Assembly: GCA_036821645.1 (NCBI GenBank)
Contig: DAISJD010000170.1
Span: forward strand, 1 to 5,629
Length of the DNA: 5,629 nucleotides
From: DAISJD01 sp036821645
GTDB lineage: Bacteria; Pseudomonadota; Alphaproteobacteria; ATCC43930; CGMCC-115725
Reading direction: 5' to 3'
Positions 1 to 5,629 of the stretch are shown here, piece by piece (position 1 is the stretch's first letter; each line of letters starts with the position of its first letter). The position numbers were made by a program, and so were the translations under genes. Below the pieces are notes generated by a model, which worked only from the letters and a program-made list of their open reading frames with translations, searched no databases and was not told the origin of the DNA.

Positions 1-3
1 CCC

Positions 4-33
4 CTTGACAGACCCCGCCCCGGCTCCCCACTT
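4..33 (+). promoter_or_regulatory. Candidate sigma-32 (heat-shock) promoter of the HtrA-like protease gene
   Basis: A CTTGACA block (4-10) is followed 15 bases later by CCCCACTT (26-33). The enterobacterial sigma-32 consensus is roughly CTTGAAA, 13-17 bases, then CCCCATnT, so the downstream element differs at one defined position and the upstream one at one. The bases just before it (CCC) also fit the C-rich flank of such promoters. A start near position 40 would leave a leader of roughly 45 bases. Read as a sigma-70 promoter, TTGACA is perfect but no good -10 lies 16-18 bases away, which favours the heat-shock reading. HtrA-family genes are often stress-induced, so the context fits. No experimental support exists here. 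Confidence 0.45.
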
Positions 34-86
34 CTGTCTTCGATCACCACCTGATTGCATCGCCATCAATCCGGGAATTCAACCTC

Positions 87-1193
87 ATGAAACGCGCCCT
101 CTCTTTCGCCCTTCTGGCTGCGGTTGCAGCCACCTCCCTTGCCCCCGCCGCCTTGGCGGGATTGCCGGTCGCCCCGGAAGGTCAGGCCCCGACGGTGGCC
201 CCGATCCTGCGCCAAGTCACGCCGGGTGTGGTGAACATCGCCGTGCGCAGCCGCGTGCGGGTGAATAATCCCTTGCTCGCCGATCCGTTCTTTCGGCGGT
301 TCTTCAATATCCCGAACGGCCCGGTCGAACGGGAAACCCAGGCGAGCGGGTCCGGCGTCATCGTCGATGCCAAAAACGGCTATATCCTGACCAACAATCA
401 CGTCATCAAGAATGCCGACGTGATCGAGGTTACGTTGCGCGATAAACGCAAATTCAAGGCAAAACTGATCGGGCGCGACGCCCCGACCGATATCGCGGTC
501 TTGCAGATTCCGGCCGAGGGACTGACCGATGTCCCGATGGCCGATAGCGACAAGAGCGAGGTTGGCGATTTCGTGCTGGCCATCGGCAACCCGTTCGGGC
601 TCGGCCAAACCGTGACCTCGGGCATCGTCAGCGCCATCGGGCGTTCCGGGCTCGGGATCGAGGGGCTCGAAGATTTTCTCCAGACCGACGCGCCGATCAA
701 TCCGGGCAATTCCGGCGGGGCGCTCGTCGATCTGCGCGGGCGGCTCATCGGGATCAATACGGCGATTTTGGCCCCGTCCGGCGGCAATGTCGGCGTCGGC
801 TTTGCGGTGCCGGCCAATATGGCCCGCACGGTCATGGATCAATTGATCAAATACGGCAAGATCGATCGGGGCTGGATCGGGGTCGGCGGACAGGATATGA
901 CGGCGGAATTGGCCCAGGGCCTGCGCACCAAACGCACCGAAGGGGCCGTCATTTCCTCGTTGCAGCCGGGGGCGCCGGCCGATCGCGCAGGCTTTCGCAC
1001 GGGCGACATCGTGACTGCGGTCGATGGCTTGCCGGTCACCACCTGGACCCAGTTCGTCAATCGCATCGGGGTATCGCGCATCGGTCAAGAGTTGAAGATC
1101 ACCCTGGAACGGGACAATAATCTCGTCACATTGCCCGTGAAAGTCGGCCCGAAACCGAAGCAGCAACAAGTCCAGGACGATCTCGACCAATAA
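87..1193 (+). CDS. HtrA/Deg family periplasmic serine endopeptidase, single PDZ domain
   Basis: A 368-residue trypsin-like protease of the HtrA/Deg family (MEROPS S1C), expected to degrade or process misfolded envelope proteins in the periplasm. Residues 1-24 form a Sec signal peptide (KR, hydrophobic Ala/Leu core, cleavage likely after A22-L-A24). The catalytic triad is intact: H105 in TNNHVI, D135 in PTDIAVLQI and S209 in NPGNSGGAL. An N-terminal loop carries the DPFFRRFF motif (66-73) typical of DegP/DegQ LA loops. One PDZ domain spans about 262-353, starting with RGWIGVGG, which resembles the carboxylate-binding loop of DegS. It ends in a hydrophilic Gln-rich tail (KPKQQQ). DegP and DegQ have two PDZ domains; one PDZ and this length resemble DegS, but the N-terminus looks cleavable rather than a membrane anchor. 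The paralogue is therefore left unnamed. The ATG at 87 has a weak GGGAA (73-77) nine bases upstream, and the signal peptide begins right there. kdpD follows 69 bp downstream on the same strand. Confidence 0.95.
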   Translation: MKRALSFALLAAVAATSLAPAALAGLPVAPEGQAPTVAPILRQVTPGVVNIAVRSRVRVNNPLLADPFFRRFFNIPNGPVERETQASGSGVIVDAKNGYILTNNHVIKNADVIEVTLRDKRKFKAKLIGRDAPTDIAVLQIPAEGLTDVPMADSDKSEVGDFVLAIGNPFGLGQTVTSGIVSAIGRSGLGIEGLEDFLQTDAPINPGNSGGALVDLRGRLIGINTAILAPSGGNVGVGFAVPANMARTVMDQLIKYGKIDRGWIGVGGQDMTAELAQGLRTKRTEGAVISSLQPGAPADRAGFRTGDIVTAVDGLPVTTWTQFVNRIGVSRIGQELKITLERDNNLVTLPVKVGPKPKQQQVQDDLDQ

Positions 1194-1202
1194 GGTATCC
1201 GC

Positions 1203-1237
1203 ATATCGCAACCCGCGGACGATAGCGGTATATCGCA
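1203..1237 (+). repeat. Short direct repeat and imperfect dyad in the htrA-kdpD gap
   Basis: ATATCGCA occurs twice, at 1203-1210 and 1230-1237, start to start 27 bases apart. The second copy is part of the imperfect palindrome GCGGTATATCGC (1225-1236), in which ten of twelve positions are symmetric. In RNA the first copy can pair with GCGGTAT (1225-1231) across a 15-base loop. No T-run follows, so it is not a terminator of the usual kind. It lies just upstream of the kdpD ribosome binding site, where an operator or a leader structure could act, but it may be chance. Confidence 0.3.
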
Positions 1238-1244
1238 CAGAGAC

Positions 1245-1250
1245 AGGGGA
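1245..1250 (+). promoter_or_regulatory. Ribosome binding site of kdpD (AGGGGA)
   Basis: AGGGGA sits 12 bases before the ATG at 1263, which is rather long spacing. The upstream frame has no other ATG, and the next in-frame Met is residue 46, after the P-loop. ATG 1263 is therefore the only credible start. Confidence 0.5.
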
Positions 1251-1262
1251 TGGGATCGTCCA

Positions 1263-4007
1263 ATGGGCAGCACCGATAAAGCCGACCGCGACCAACGCCC
1301 ATCCCCCGACGCGCTGCTCGCCGCCGCCGAACGCGAGGGGCGCGGTCGGCTGAAAATTTTTCTGGGGGCAGCCCCCGGCGTCGGCAAAACCTATGAAATG
1401 CTGCGTCAGGCGCAAAAACGCCGGGCGGAGAATATCGATGTGGTCGTGGGCGTGGTGGAAACCCATGGGCGGGTCGAAACCGATCATCAATTGGCCGGCC
1501 TCACGATCATCCCGCGCCGCACGATCGCCTATCGCGGCAGAAGCCTGAGCGAAATGGATCTCGACGCCGTCCTCGCCCGGCGGCCCAAATTGGTCCTCGT
1601 CGATGAATTGGCCCATACCAACGCACCCGGATCGCGCCACCCGAAACGCTATATGGATGTCGAAGAATTGTTGGCGGCGGGGATCGACGTCTATACCACC
1701 GTCAATATTCAACATGTCGATTCCCTGAACGATATCGTCGCCCAGATCACCCGCATCCGGGTGCGGGAAATCGTCCCGGATCAGGTGATCGACAAGGCCG
1801 ACGAACTCGAAGTCATCGACGTCACCCCCGAAGACCTGATCCAGCGCCTGTCGGAGGGTAAGGTCTATGTCCGCGATCAGGCGGAACGGGCGCTCAAACA
1901 TTATTTTTCGCCCGGCAACCTCACGGCTTTGCGCGAATTGGCCCTGCGCCGCACGGCGGAACGGGTGGACAGTCAAATGCTGTCCTACATGCGCGAACAC
2001 GCGATCAGCGGCCCTTGGCCTGCGGGCGAGCGGGTTCTCGTTTGTCTGAGCGAAGCGCGCAACACCCCCGGTCTCGTGCGTTATGCCAAGCGGGTGGCCG
2101 ACCGGCTGCGCTGTCCTTTGACGGCGCTTTATGTCGAAGGGCCGAGCCATTCGCGCCTCTCCTCTGCCGAAAAAGATCGGATCGCCGATGCGATGCGGCT
2201 TTCCGAACGGCTCGGGGCCGAAGTCGTCACCGTGCCGGGGCGCATGATCGCCGATGAAATCGTGCGCTACGCCCAGGCCAACAACATCACGCAAATCGTC
2301 ATCGGCAAGACCTATCGCGCACGCTGGCTTGAGATCCTGTTCGGCTCCGTCGTGCATGATTTGGTGCGTCAGGCGGGCAATATCTCGATCCATGTCATGG
2401 CGGGCGGGGTGATCGACGCGCTCGACCCCGACCCTGAACCCGTCGCCACGCGCCCGGCCCCAAAATCCTATCCGATCGAGGCCTATTGGCAGGCCACCGT
2501 CTCGGTTCTGCTGGCCTTGGGCGTCGCATCGGCGATCGACCGGGTCGTCTCACTGCCGAATCTATCCCTCATCTTTCTCACCGCCGTCGTGTTCAGTGCC
2601 GTGACATCGGGCCTTGTGCCGTCGCTGTTTGCGTCGGCTTTGAGTGTGCTTGCCTATAATTTCTTTTTTTTGCCCCCACTTTACACCTTCACCGTCACCG
2701 ATCCGGCCAATGTGCTGGCCTTGATCGCGTTTGCCGTCATTGCGATCATCGTCTCGAAGCTGGTCGCCGATGCCCGCGAACAGGCGGTGACGGCCAGTAC
2801 CCGCGCCAATACCACGGCAGAACTCTATGCCTTCGCCCGCAAGCTTGCCGGGACGGCGACACTTGACGATGTGCTGTGGGCGAGTGCGCATCAGGTTGCC
2901 TTGATGTTGAAGGTCCGGGTGGTCCTGCTGCTGCCGGATCATCAGGGCGCCTTGTTCGTGGGGGCGGGCTATCCCCCGGAAGACGATCTCGACGCCGCCG
3001 ACATGGCGGCCGCCCGGTGGAGTTGGGATCACAATCATGCCGCCGGTCGCGGGTCCGATACGTTGCCCGGCGGCAAACGCCTGTTCCTGCCGCTGCGCAC
3101 CGGGCGGGGTGCGGTCGCGGTCATGGGGATCGATCACGACCGTCCTGGTCTCTTGCTTACGCCGGACCAGCAACGCCTGCTCGACGCGCTCGCCGATCAA
3201 ACGGCGATCGCGATCGAACGGACCAAGCTCGCCGAAGATATCGATCAGGCCCAATTGCTGGCCGAAACCGAACGGCTGCGCTCAGCCCTGCTGACCTCGA
3301 TTTCCCACGATCTGCGCACACCTTTATCCTCGATCATGGGGGCGATTACGGCCCTGCGCAGTTTCGGCGACGCCTATGACGGCGAGGCGCGGAACGAGTT
3401 GATGGCGACCATCCAAGAAGAGGCCGAACGGCTCAATCGGTTCGTCGGTAACCTGCTTGACATGACCCGGCTCGAATCCGGGGCCATCGAACCCCGACGC
3501 GATTATGTCGATCTCGGCGAAGTCATCGGTACCGCCCTCGATCGGACCAGTCGGGTCTTGCGCGATCACGCCGTCGATCTTTCGCTGAGCCGGGATTTGC
3601 CGCTGTTGAAACTCGACGGGGTGTTGTTGGAACAAGTCTTGGTCAATCTGTTGGACAATGCCGCAAAATATGCCCCGCCCCGTACCCTGGTACAGGTACG
3701 GGCCTATCGTCACGCCCACAAGATCATGATCGACGTCCTGGACGAAGGGCCGGGCATTCCGGCGGACGATCTCGAACGGGTGTTCGACAAATTCTATCGT
3801 GTGCGGGCAGGCGATCGGCAACGAGCCGGAACCGGCCTCGGACTTGCCATTTGTCGCGGCTTCGTCGAAGCCTTGGGCGGTAAGGTTGTGGCAATCAACC
3901 GCTCCGATCAAAGCGGCCTCATCCTGCGGGTCACATTTCCGGCGGATCTCAGCCTCGCCTCCGGCGAGATCCTGCTCGAAAGCAATGGGGCGGCCCCTCA
4001 ATCCTGA
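1263..4007 (+). CDS. kdpD: KdpD, K+/turgor-responsive sensor histidine kinase
   Basis: A 914-residue inner-membrane histidine kinase, close to the usual KdpD length (about 900). In known systems KdpD phosphorylates KdpE to induce the KdpFABC K+ pump. Domains in order: N-terminal KdpD domain about 28-235 with Walker A GAAPGVGKT (35-43) and the LVDELAHTN motif (112-120); universal-stress-protein domain about 255-378; DUF4118 membrane region with four helices about 407-425, 432-450, 452-470 and 483-500 (including NFFFLPP); GAF-like domain about 520-655; DHp domain with phospho-acceptor H682 in SHDLRTPL; ATPase domain with N-box N795/N799, DEGPGIP (827-833), FDKFYR (841-846) and GTGLGLAI (856-863). 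All catalytic motifs are intact, so an active kinase is expected. The gene lies 69 bp after the HtrA-like protease gene and 21 bp from a convergent gene. There is no kdpE downstream and no kdpFABC directly upstream, so the partner regulator must be elsewhere. The usual Arg cluster after TM4 is thinned out (only R505 and R514 between 500 and 520). Confidence 0.97.
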   Translation: MGSTDKADRDQRPSPDALLAAAEREGRGRLKIFLGAAPGVGKTYEMLRQAQKRRAENIDVVVGVVETHGRVETDHQLAGLTIIPRRTIAYRGRSLSEMDLDAVLARRPKLVLVDELAHTNAPGSRHPKRYMDVEELLAAGIDVYTTVNIQHVDSLNDIVAQITRIRVREIVPDQVIDKADELEVIDVTPEDLIQRLSEGKVYVRDQAERALKHYFSPGNLTALRELALRRTAERVDSQMLSYMREHAISGPWPAGERVLVCLSEARNTPGLVRYAKRVADRLRCPLTALYVEGPSHSRLSSAEKDRIADAMRLSERLGAEVVTVPGRMIADEIVRYAQANNITQIVIGKTYRARWLEILFGSVVHDLVRQAGNISIHVMAGGVIDALDPDPEPVATRPAPKSYPIEAYWQATVSVLLALGVASAIDRVVSLPNLSLIFLTAVVFSAVTSGLVPSLFASALSVLAYNFFFLPPLYTFTVTDPANVLALIAFAVIAIIVSKLVADAREQAVTASTRANTTAELYAFARKLAGTATLDDVLWASAHQVALMLKVRVVLLLPDHQGALFVGAGYPPEDDLDAADMAAARWSWDHNHAAGRGSDTLPGGKRLFLPLRTGRGAVAVMGIDHDRPGLLLTPDQQRLLDALADQTAIAIERTKLAEDIDQAQLLAETERLRSALLTSISHDLRTPLSSIMGAITALRSFGDAYDGEARNELMATIQEEAERLNRFVGNLLDMTRLESGAIEPRRDYVDLGEVIGTALDRTSRVLRDHAVDLSLSRDLPLLKLDGVLLEQVLVNLLDNAAKYAPPRTLVQVRAYRHAHKIMIDVLDEGPGIPADDLERVFDKFYRVRAGDRQRAGTGLGLAICRGFVEALGGKVVAINRSDQSGLILRVTFPADLSLASGEILLESNGAAPQS
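3679..3702 (+). repeat. Perfect 8-bp inverted repeat inside kdpD
   Basis: CCCGTACC (3679-3686) and GGTACGGG (3695-3702) are exact reverse complements separated by eight bases (CTGGTACA). It lies in the ATPase domain just after the N-box, and the codons encode ordinary residues. No T-run follows, so a terminator role is unlikely. It could be a chance result of GC-rich codons. Confidence 0.35.
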
Positions 4008-4008
4008 T

Positions 4009-4030
4009 CCCGATCGGGTACCCGTTTCTC
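4009..4030. terminator. Possible weak bidirectional terminator between convergent genes
   Basis: Only 21 bp separate the kdpD stop (4005-4007) from the stop of the convergent DUF3667-type gene (4029-4031, minus strand). The gap holds two overlapping palindromes, CCCGATCGGG (4009-4018) and CGGGTACCCG (4015-4024), followed by TTTCTC on the + strand. Either stem alone is short with a very small loop, and the T-run is poor. It may mark the meeting point of the two transcripts, but this is weak evidence. Confidence 0.2.
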
Positions 4031-5105
4031 ACACGATCGACAGGCTGTAGACCAATGTCGAGGCCAGACCGATGACGAGCAGCATGCCGTAGATCGTGCC
4101 CATGATCGTCAGCTTGATCGCGGACCAGATCCAGCCATTGCGATAGACGCGGCGATAGGCAATCCAGACGTAAAGCATGAAAATCACCAGCAACCCAAGC
4201 AAGGCCCCTTGATAGGCATCGTCGCCGAGTAAACTGCCGTGCTGGGAAAATTCATAGGTGCGCACGCCGACCGCCACCATAGCCAACACAAAGGCAAAGG
4301 CTTGGATATGCATGGCAAAGGTCAGGTGATCGACGAAATAAAGCCGCCGCCCCCAACCGAACAAGGCCAAAATAATCGCCGCAACCGGGATGAACCCGAT
4401 CATCATGCGCGACAGCCATGTGTCCAAGACGTCGTTCATCAGGCGCGGATTGGCCAGGACCTTGTTATAGCCGTTCAGAACATTGCGCACAAACGCGCTG
4501 AGTTCGTCGTTCGGTTTTCCTTCGAGTTCGACTTTGGAAGCAAGATCGGTCTCGATCGGCGGGGCCGGGTGTGGGCGGGCCAGAATCTCGAACGAGGGCT
4601 CCCCCCCGTCCTGAACCGGTTCCATCTTCACGGTCCGTTGCGGATCGTCCGACGTCACACCCGGCAAATCGCGGGCCTGATCGTCGATGATGAGGCCGAT
4701 ATTGATTTTCCCATCGATCCCTTTGTGCGGATGGGCTTGCAGCAAAACCAAACCGGATAGCCAAAGAACCAGGAAAAACGAAAGACTGCTGAAAAAATAT
4801 ACGCGCAGCGGCGAAACATAGCGCGCCCGCTTGCCATCGATATAATCGCGGGTCAGCCGTCCGGGTCTGAAACACAGGTTCATGACCGTGCGCACGGTTT
4901 TGGCGTCGATCAACAGGTGATGGGCGATGAATTCGGCGATAAATTCAAACACCGACCGGCTTTGATCGTGCCGGTTCTGACCGCAATCGGGACAATAGGT
5001 CAATGTGCGCGTCGTGCCGCAGTTTGGGCACGGATCGTCTGCCCCCCCATGTGAAGTCCCCCGCATCCCCGCGTTCATCCTCCGATACCCAGCCGACAGA
5101 CCCAT
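4029..5105 (-). CDS. DUF3667-type zinc-ribbon integral membrane protein
   Basis: A 358-residue protein of unknown function that fits the DUF3667 pattern. An N-terminal zinc ribbon has CPNC (26-29) and CPDCGQ (38-43), which gives four Cys ligands. It is followed by the signature FRPGRLTRDYIDGKRARY (79-96) and VSPLRVYFF before the first membrane helix (about 102-122). A hydrophilic, Pro/Asp/Glu-rich loop of about 110 residues (123-232) follows. Four more helices lie at about 233-250, 262-281, 299-317 and 330-354, with RRLYFVDHLTFAMH (253-266) between the second and third. The ribbon is probably cytoplasmic and the long loop periplasmic; this is inferred. The start is uncertain. ATG 5105 lacks a well-placed ribosome binding site. 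GGAGG (complement of 5079-5083) directly abuts Met10 and lies 12 bases before Met14 (start 5066), so a 345-residue form beginning MRGTSHGG is plausible and keeps the zinc ribbon. It is codirectional with the gene ending at 5153 (47-bp gap), so a two-gene operon is possible. Confidence 0.88.
   Translation of the reverse strand: MGLSAGYRRMNAGMRGTSHGGADDPCPNCGTTRTLTYCPDCGQNRHDQSRSVFEFIAEFIAHHLLIDAKTVRTVMNLCFRPGRLTRDYIDGKRARYVSPLRVYFFSSLSFFLVLWLSGLVLLQAHPHKGIDGKINIGLIIDDQARDLPGVTSDDPQRTVKMEPVQDGGEPSFEILARPHPAPPIETDLASKVELEGKPNDELSAFVRNVLNGYNKVLANPRLMNDVLDTWLSRMMIGFIPVAAIILALFGWGRRLYFVDHLTFAMHIQAFAFVLAMVAVGVRTYEFSQHGSLLGDDAYQGALLGLLVIFMLYVWIAYRRVYRNGWIWSAIKLTIMGTIYGMLLVIGLASTLVYSLSIV
5079..5083 (-). 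promoter_or_regulatory. GGAGG element bearing on the start of the DUF3667-type gene
   Basis: On the minus strand this reads GGAGG, the best Shine-Dalgarno match near the gene's 5' end. It touches the Met10 codon (5076-5078), which is too close to serve it. It is 12 bases from the Met14 codon (5064-5066), which is long but usable. It therefore argues for a start at 5066 rather than 5105. Confidence 0.4.
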
Positions 5106-5152
5106 CCTGCAACATACCCGCCTCTTCTTTCAAGTCCCGATCGGACAGGCCC

Positions 5153-5623
5153 TCAATGGGGTGGCAAAAGCGGCACGGTCGGCGCACCCACCCCCGCCTC
5201 ATCAAGGGTCGGCGGACGGGCGGAACGGGCCGCAAGCCGCAACGTGGCACCGATGGTCGCCTGTTCTTCGACCGACAAAAGCGGCAAGATCGCCATCGCT
5301 GCCGGTTCGGCCGCCCCACGGACTGCAAGGCCGACCCGATAAACGATGGTCGGGGCCTGGGCATGGTCGGCCCGGCTGGCGGCGACGGCGATATCGACGG
5401 CACGCTTTGGCACACGCGCTGCGGTTTTTGCGGCAAACTCCCCCGCCAAATCGGGTCTTTTCAAGGCGGCGAGATAGACCAGTTGTGCTGCATATGCCGG
5501 GTTTGCTTCGGCGGCGACGGCGAGCACGGCTGCATCGCCGCCATTTACCGCATTCAGCACGACATGATCCAACGGGGGCGGCAGTGTCGATGACGGAGCC
5601 ATCGTGGGTTCGGGGGCGGACAT
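5153..5623 (-). CDS. Ala-rich helical-repeat protein of unknown function, possibly 5'-partial
   Basis: I do not recognise this 156-residue protein. It is strongly Ala-rich. After a Pro/Ser-rich N-terminus (1-18), residues 27-101 show a 15-residue period. Pro recurs at 42, 57 and 72 (His at 87); Ala follows at +3 (45, 60, 75, 90); and a large hydrophobic residue at +6 (L48, F63, I78, I93). Such spacing suggests stacked short helices of about one repeat each. The C-terminal 25 residues are Pro-rich and likely disordered. No signal peptide or membrane helix is evident in the part seen. The frame remains open upstream of ATG 5623 to the window edge (codons for Ala and Pro), and no ribosome binding site can be checked, so the true start may lie outside the window. 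Met8 is another option. Reading frame choice rests on the regular repeat; the opposite strand also has an open frame (5003-5593), but it looks like a shadow. The gene ends 47 bp before the DUF3667-type gene on the same strand. Confidence 0.65.
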   Translation of the reverse strand: MSAPEPTMAPSSTLPPPLDHVVLNAVNGGDAAVLAVAAEANPAYAAQLVYLAALKRPDLAGEFAAKTAARVPKRAVDIAVAASRADHAQAPTIVYRVGLAVRGAAEPAAMAILPLLSVEEQATIGATLRLAARSARPPTLDEAGVGAPTVPLLPPH

Positions 5624-5629
5624 CGGGGC

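Noticed and set aside
66..2393. Very long open frame (775 codons) on the minus strand across the protease gene and half of kdpD
   Set aside because: It is antisense to two clearly recognised genes with intact motifs; its translation is rich in Asp, His, Arg and Gly with no recognisable domain. This is typical of a shadow frame in GC-rich DNA.
2655..2660. Perfect TATAAT inside kdpD
   Set aside because: No acceptable -35 element lies 16-18 bases upstream, it is in coding sequence for a membrane helix, and no gene starts soon after it.
2562..4001. Two further minus-strand open frames (2562-3254 and 3324-4001) opposite kdpD
   Set aside because: Both are antisense to conserved KdpD domains and show no family motifs.
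5134..5146. Small hairpin GTCC-CGATC-GGAC in the gap between the two minus-strand genes
   Set aside because: The stem is only four base pairs and no T-run follows on the minus strand, so it is not supported as a terminator.
4945..5436. Minus-strand open frame of 163 codons overlapping both minus-strand genes
   Set aside because: Arg/Pro/Ser-rich out-of-frame product bridging the 3' end of one gene and the 5' end of the next; no motif supports it.
5003..5593. Plus-strand open frame of 196 codons opposite the last two genes
   Set aside because: It overlaps the Cys ligands of the zinc-ribbon gene and the repeat protein; its Arg/Gly/Cys-rich translation has no recognisable domain, so it is treated as a shadow.

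Overview
The window is a GC-rich, gene-dense bacterial chromosome segment. The best guess is an alphaproteobacterium, possibly of the Rhodospirillales type. That rests on codon style, an Ala-rich proteome, frequent GATC/CGATCG words and the look of the proteins. It is an inference, since there is no rRNA or other marker gene. There are no IS elements, tRNAs, rRNAs, CRISPR arrays or phage genes, and no gene-free stretch over 300 bases.

Layout: on the + strand, positions 87-1193 encode an exported HtrA/Deg-type serine protease with one PDZ domain. It is preceded by a candidate heat-shock (sigma-32-like) promoter at the left edge. After a 69-bp gap, 1263-4007 encodes a full-length KdpD sensor histidine kinase, with an N-terminal P-loop KdpD domain, USP domain, four membrane helices, GAF-like domain, DHp and ATPase domains. 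Only 21 bp of convergent intergenic DNA follow. Two genes then lie on the - strand: a DUF3667-type zinc-ribbon membrane protein (4029-5105) and, upstream of it in transcription order, an Ala-rich helical-repeat protein (5153-5623) whose 5' end may lie beyond the window.

How the genes may work together: htrA and kdpD are codirectional and closely spaced with no clear terminator between them, so cotranscription is plausible. This is not the classical kdpFABC-DE arrangement. Neither the K+ pump genes nor the response regulator kdpE is next to kdpD, at least on the side that can be seen. A possible reading is an envelope-stress/ion-stress module, but it is not proven. The two minus-strand genes may form their own small operon of unknown function.

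The window looks mostly ordinary. The points most worth a second look are the protease-kdpD pairing, the sigma-32-like promoter, the 15-residue repeat in the last gene, and features of KdpD (a lost Arg cluster after TM4 and a degenerate c-di-AMP-type motif in the USP domain). I saw no convincing new multi-gene system.
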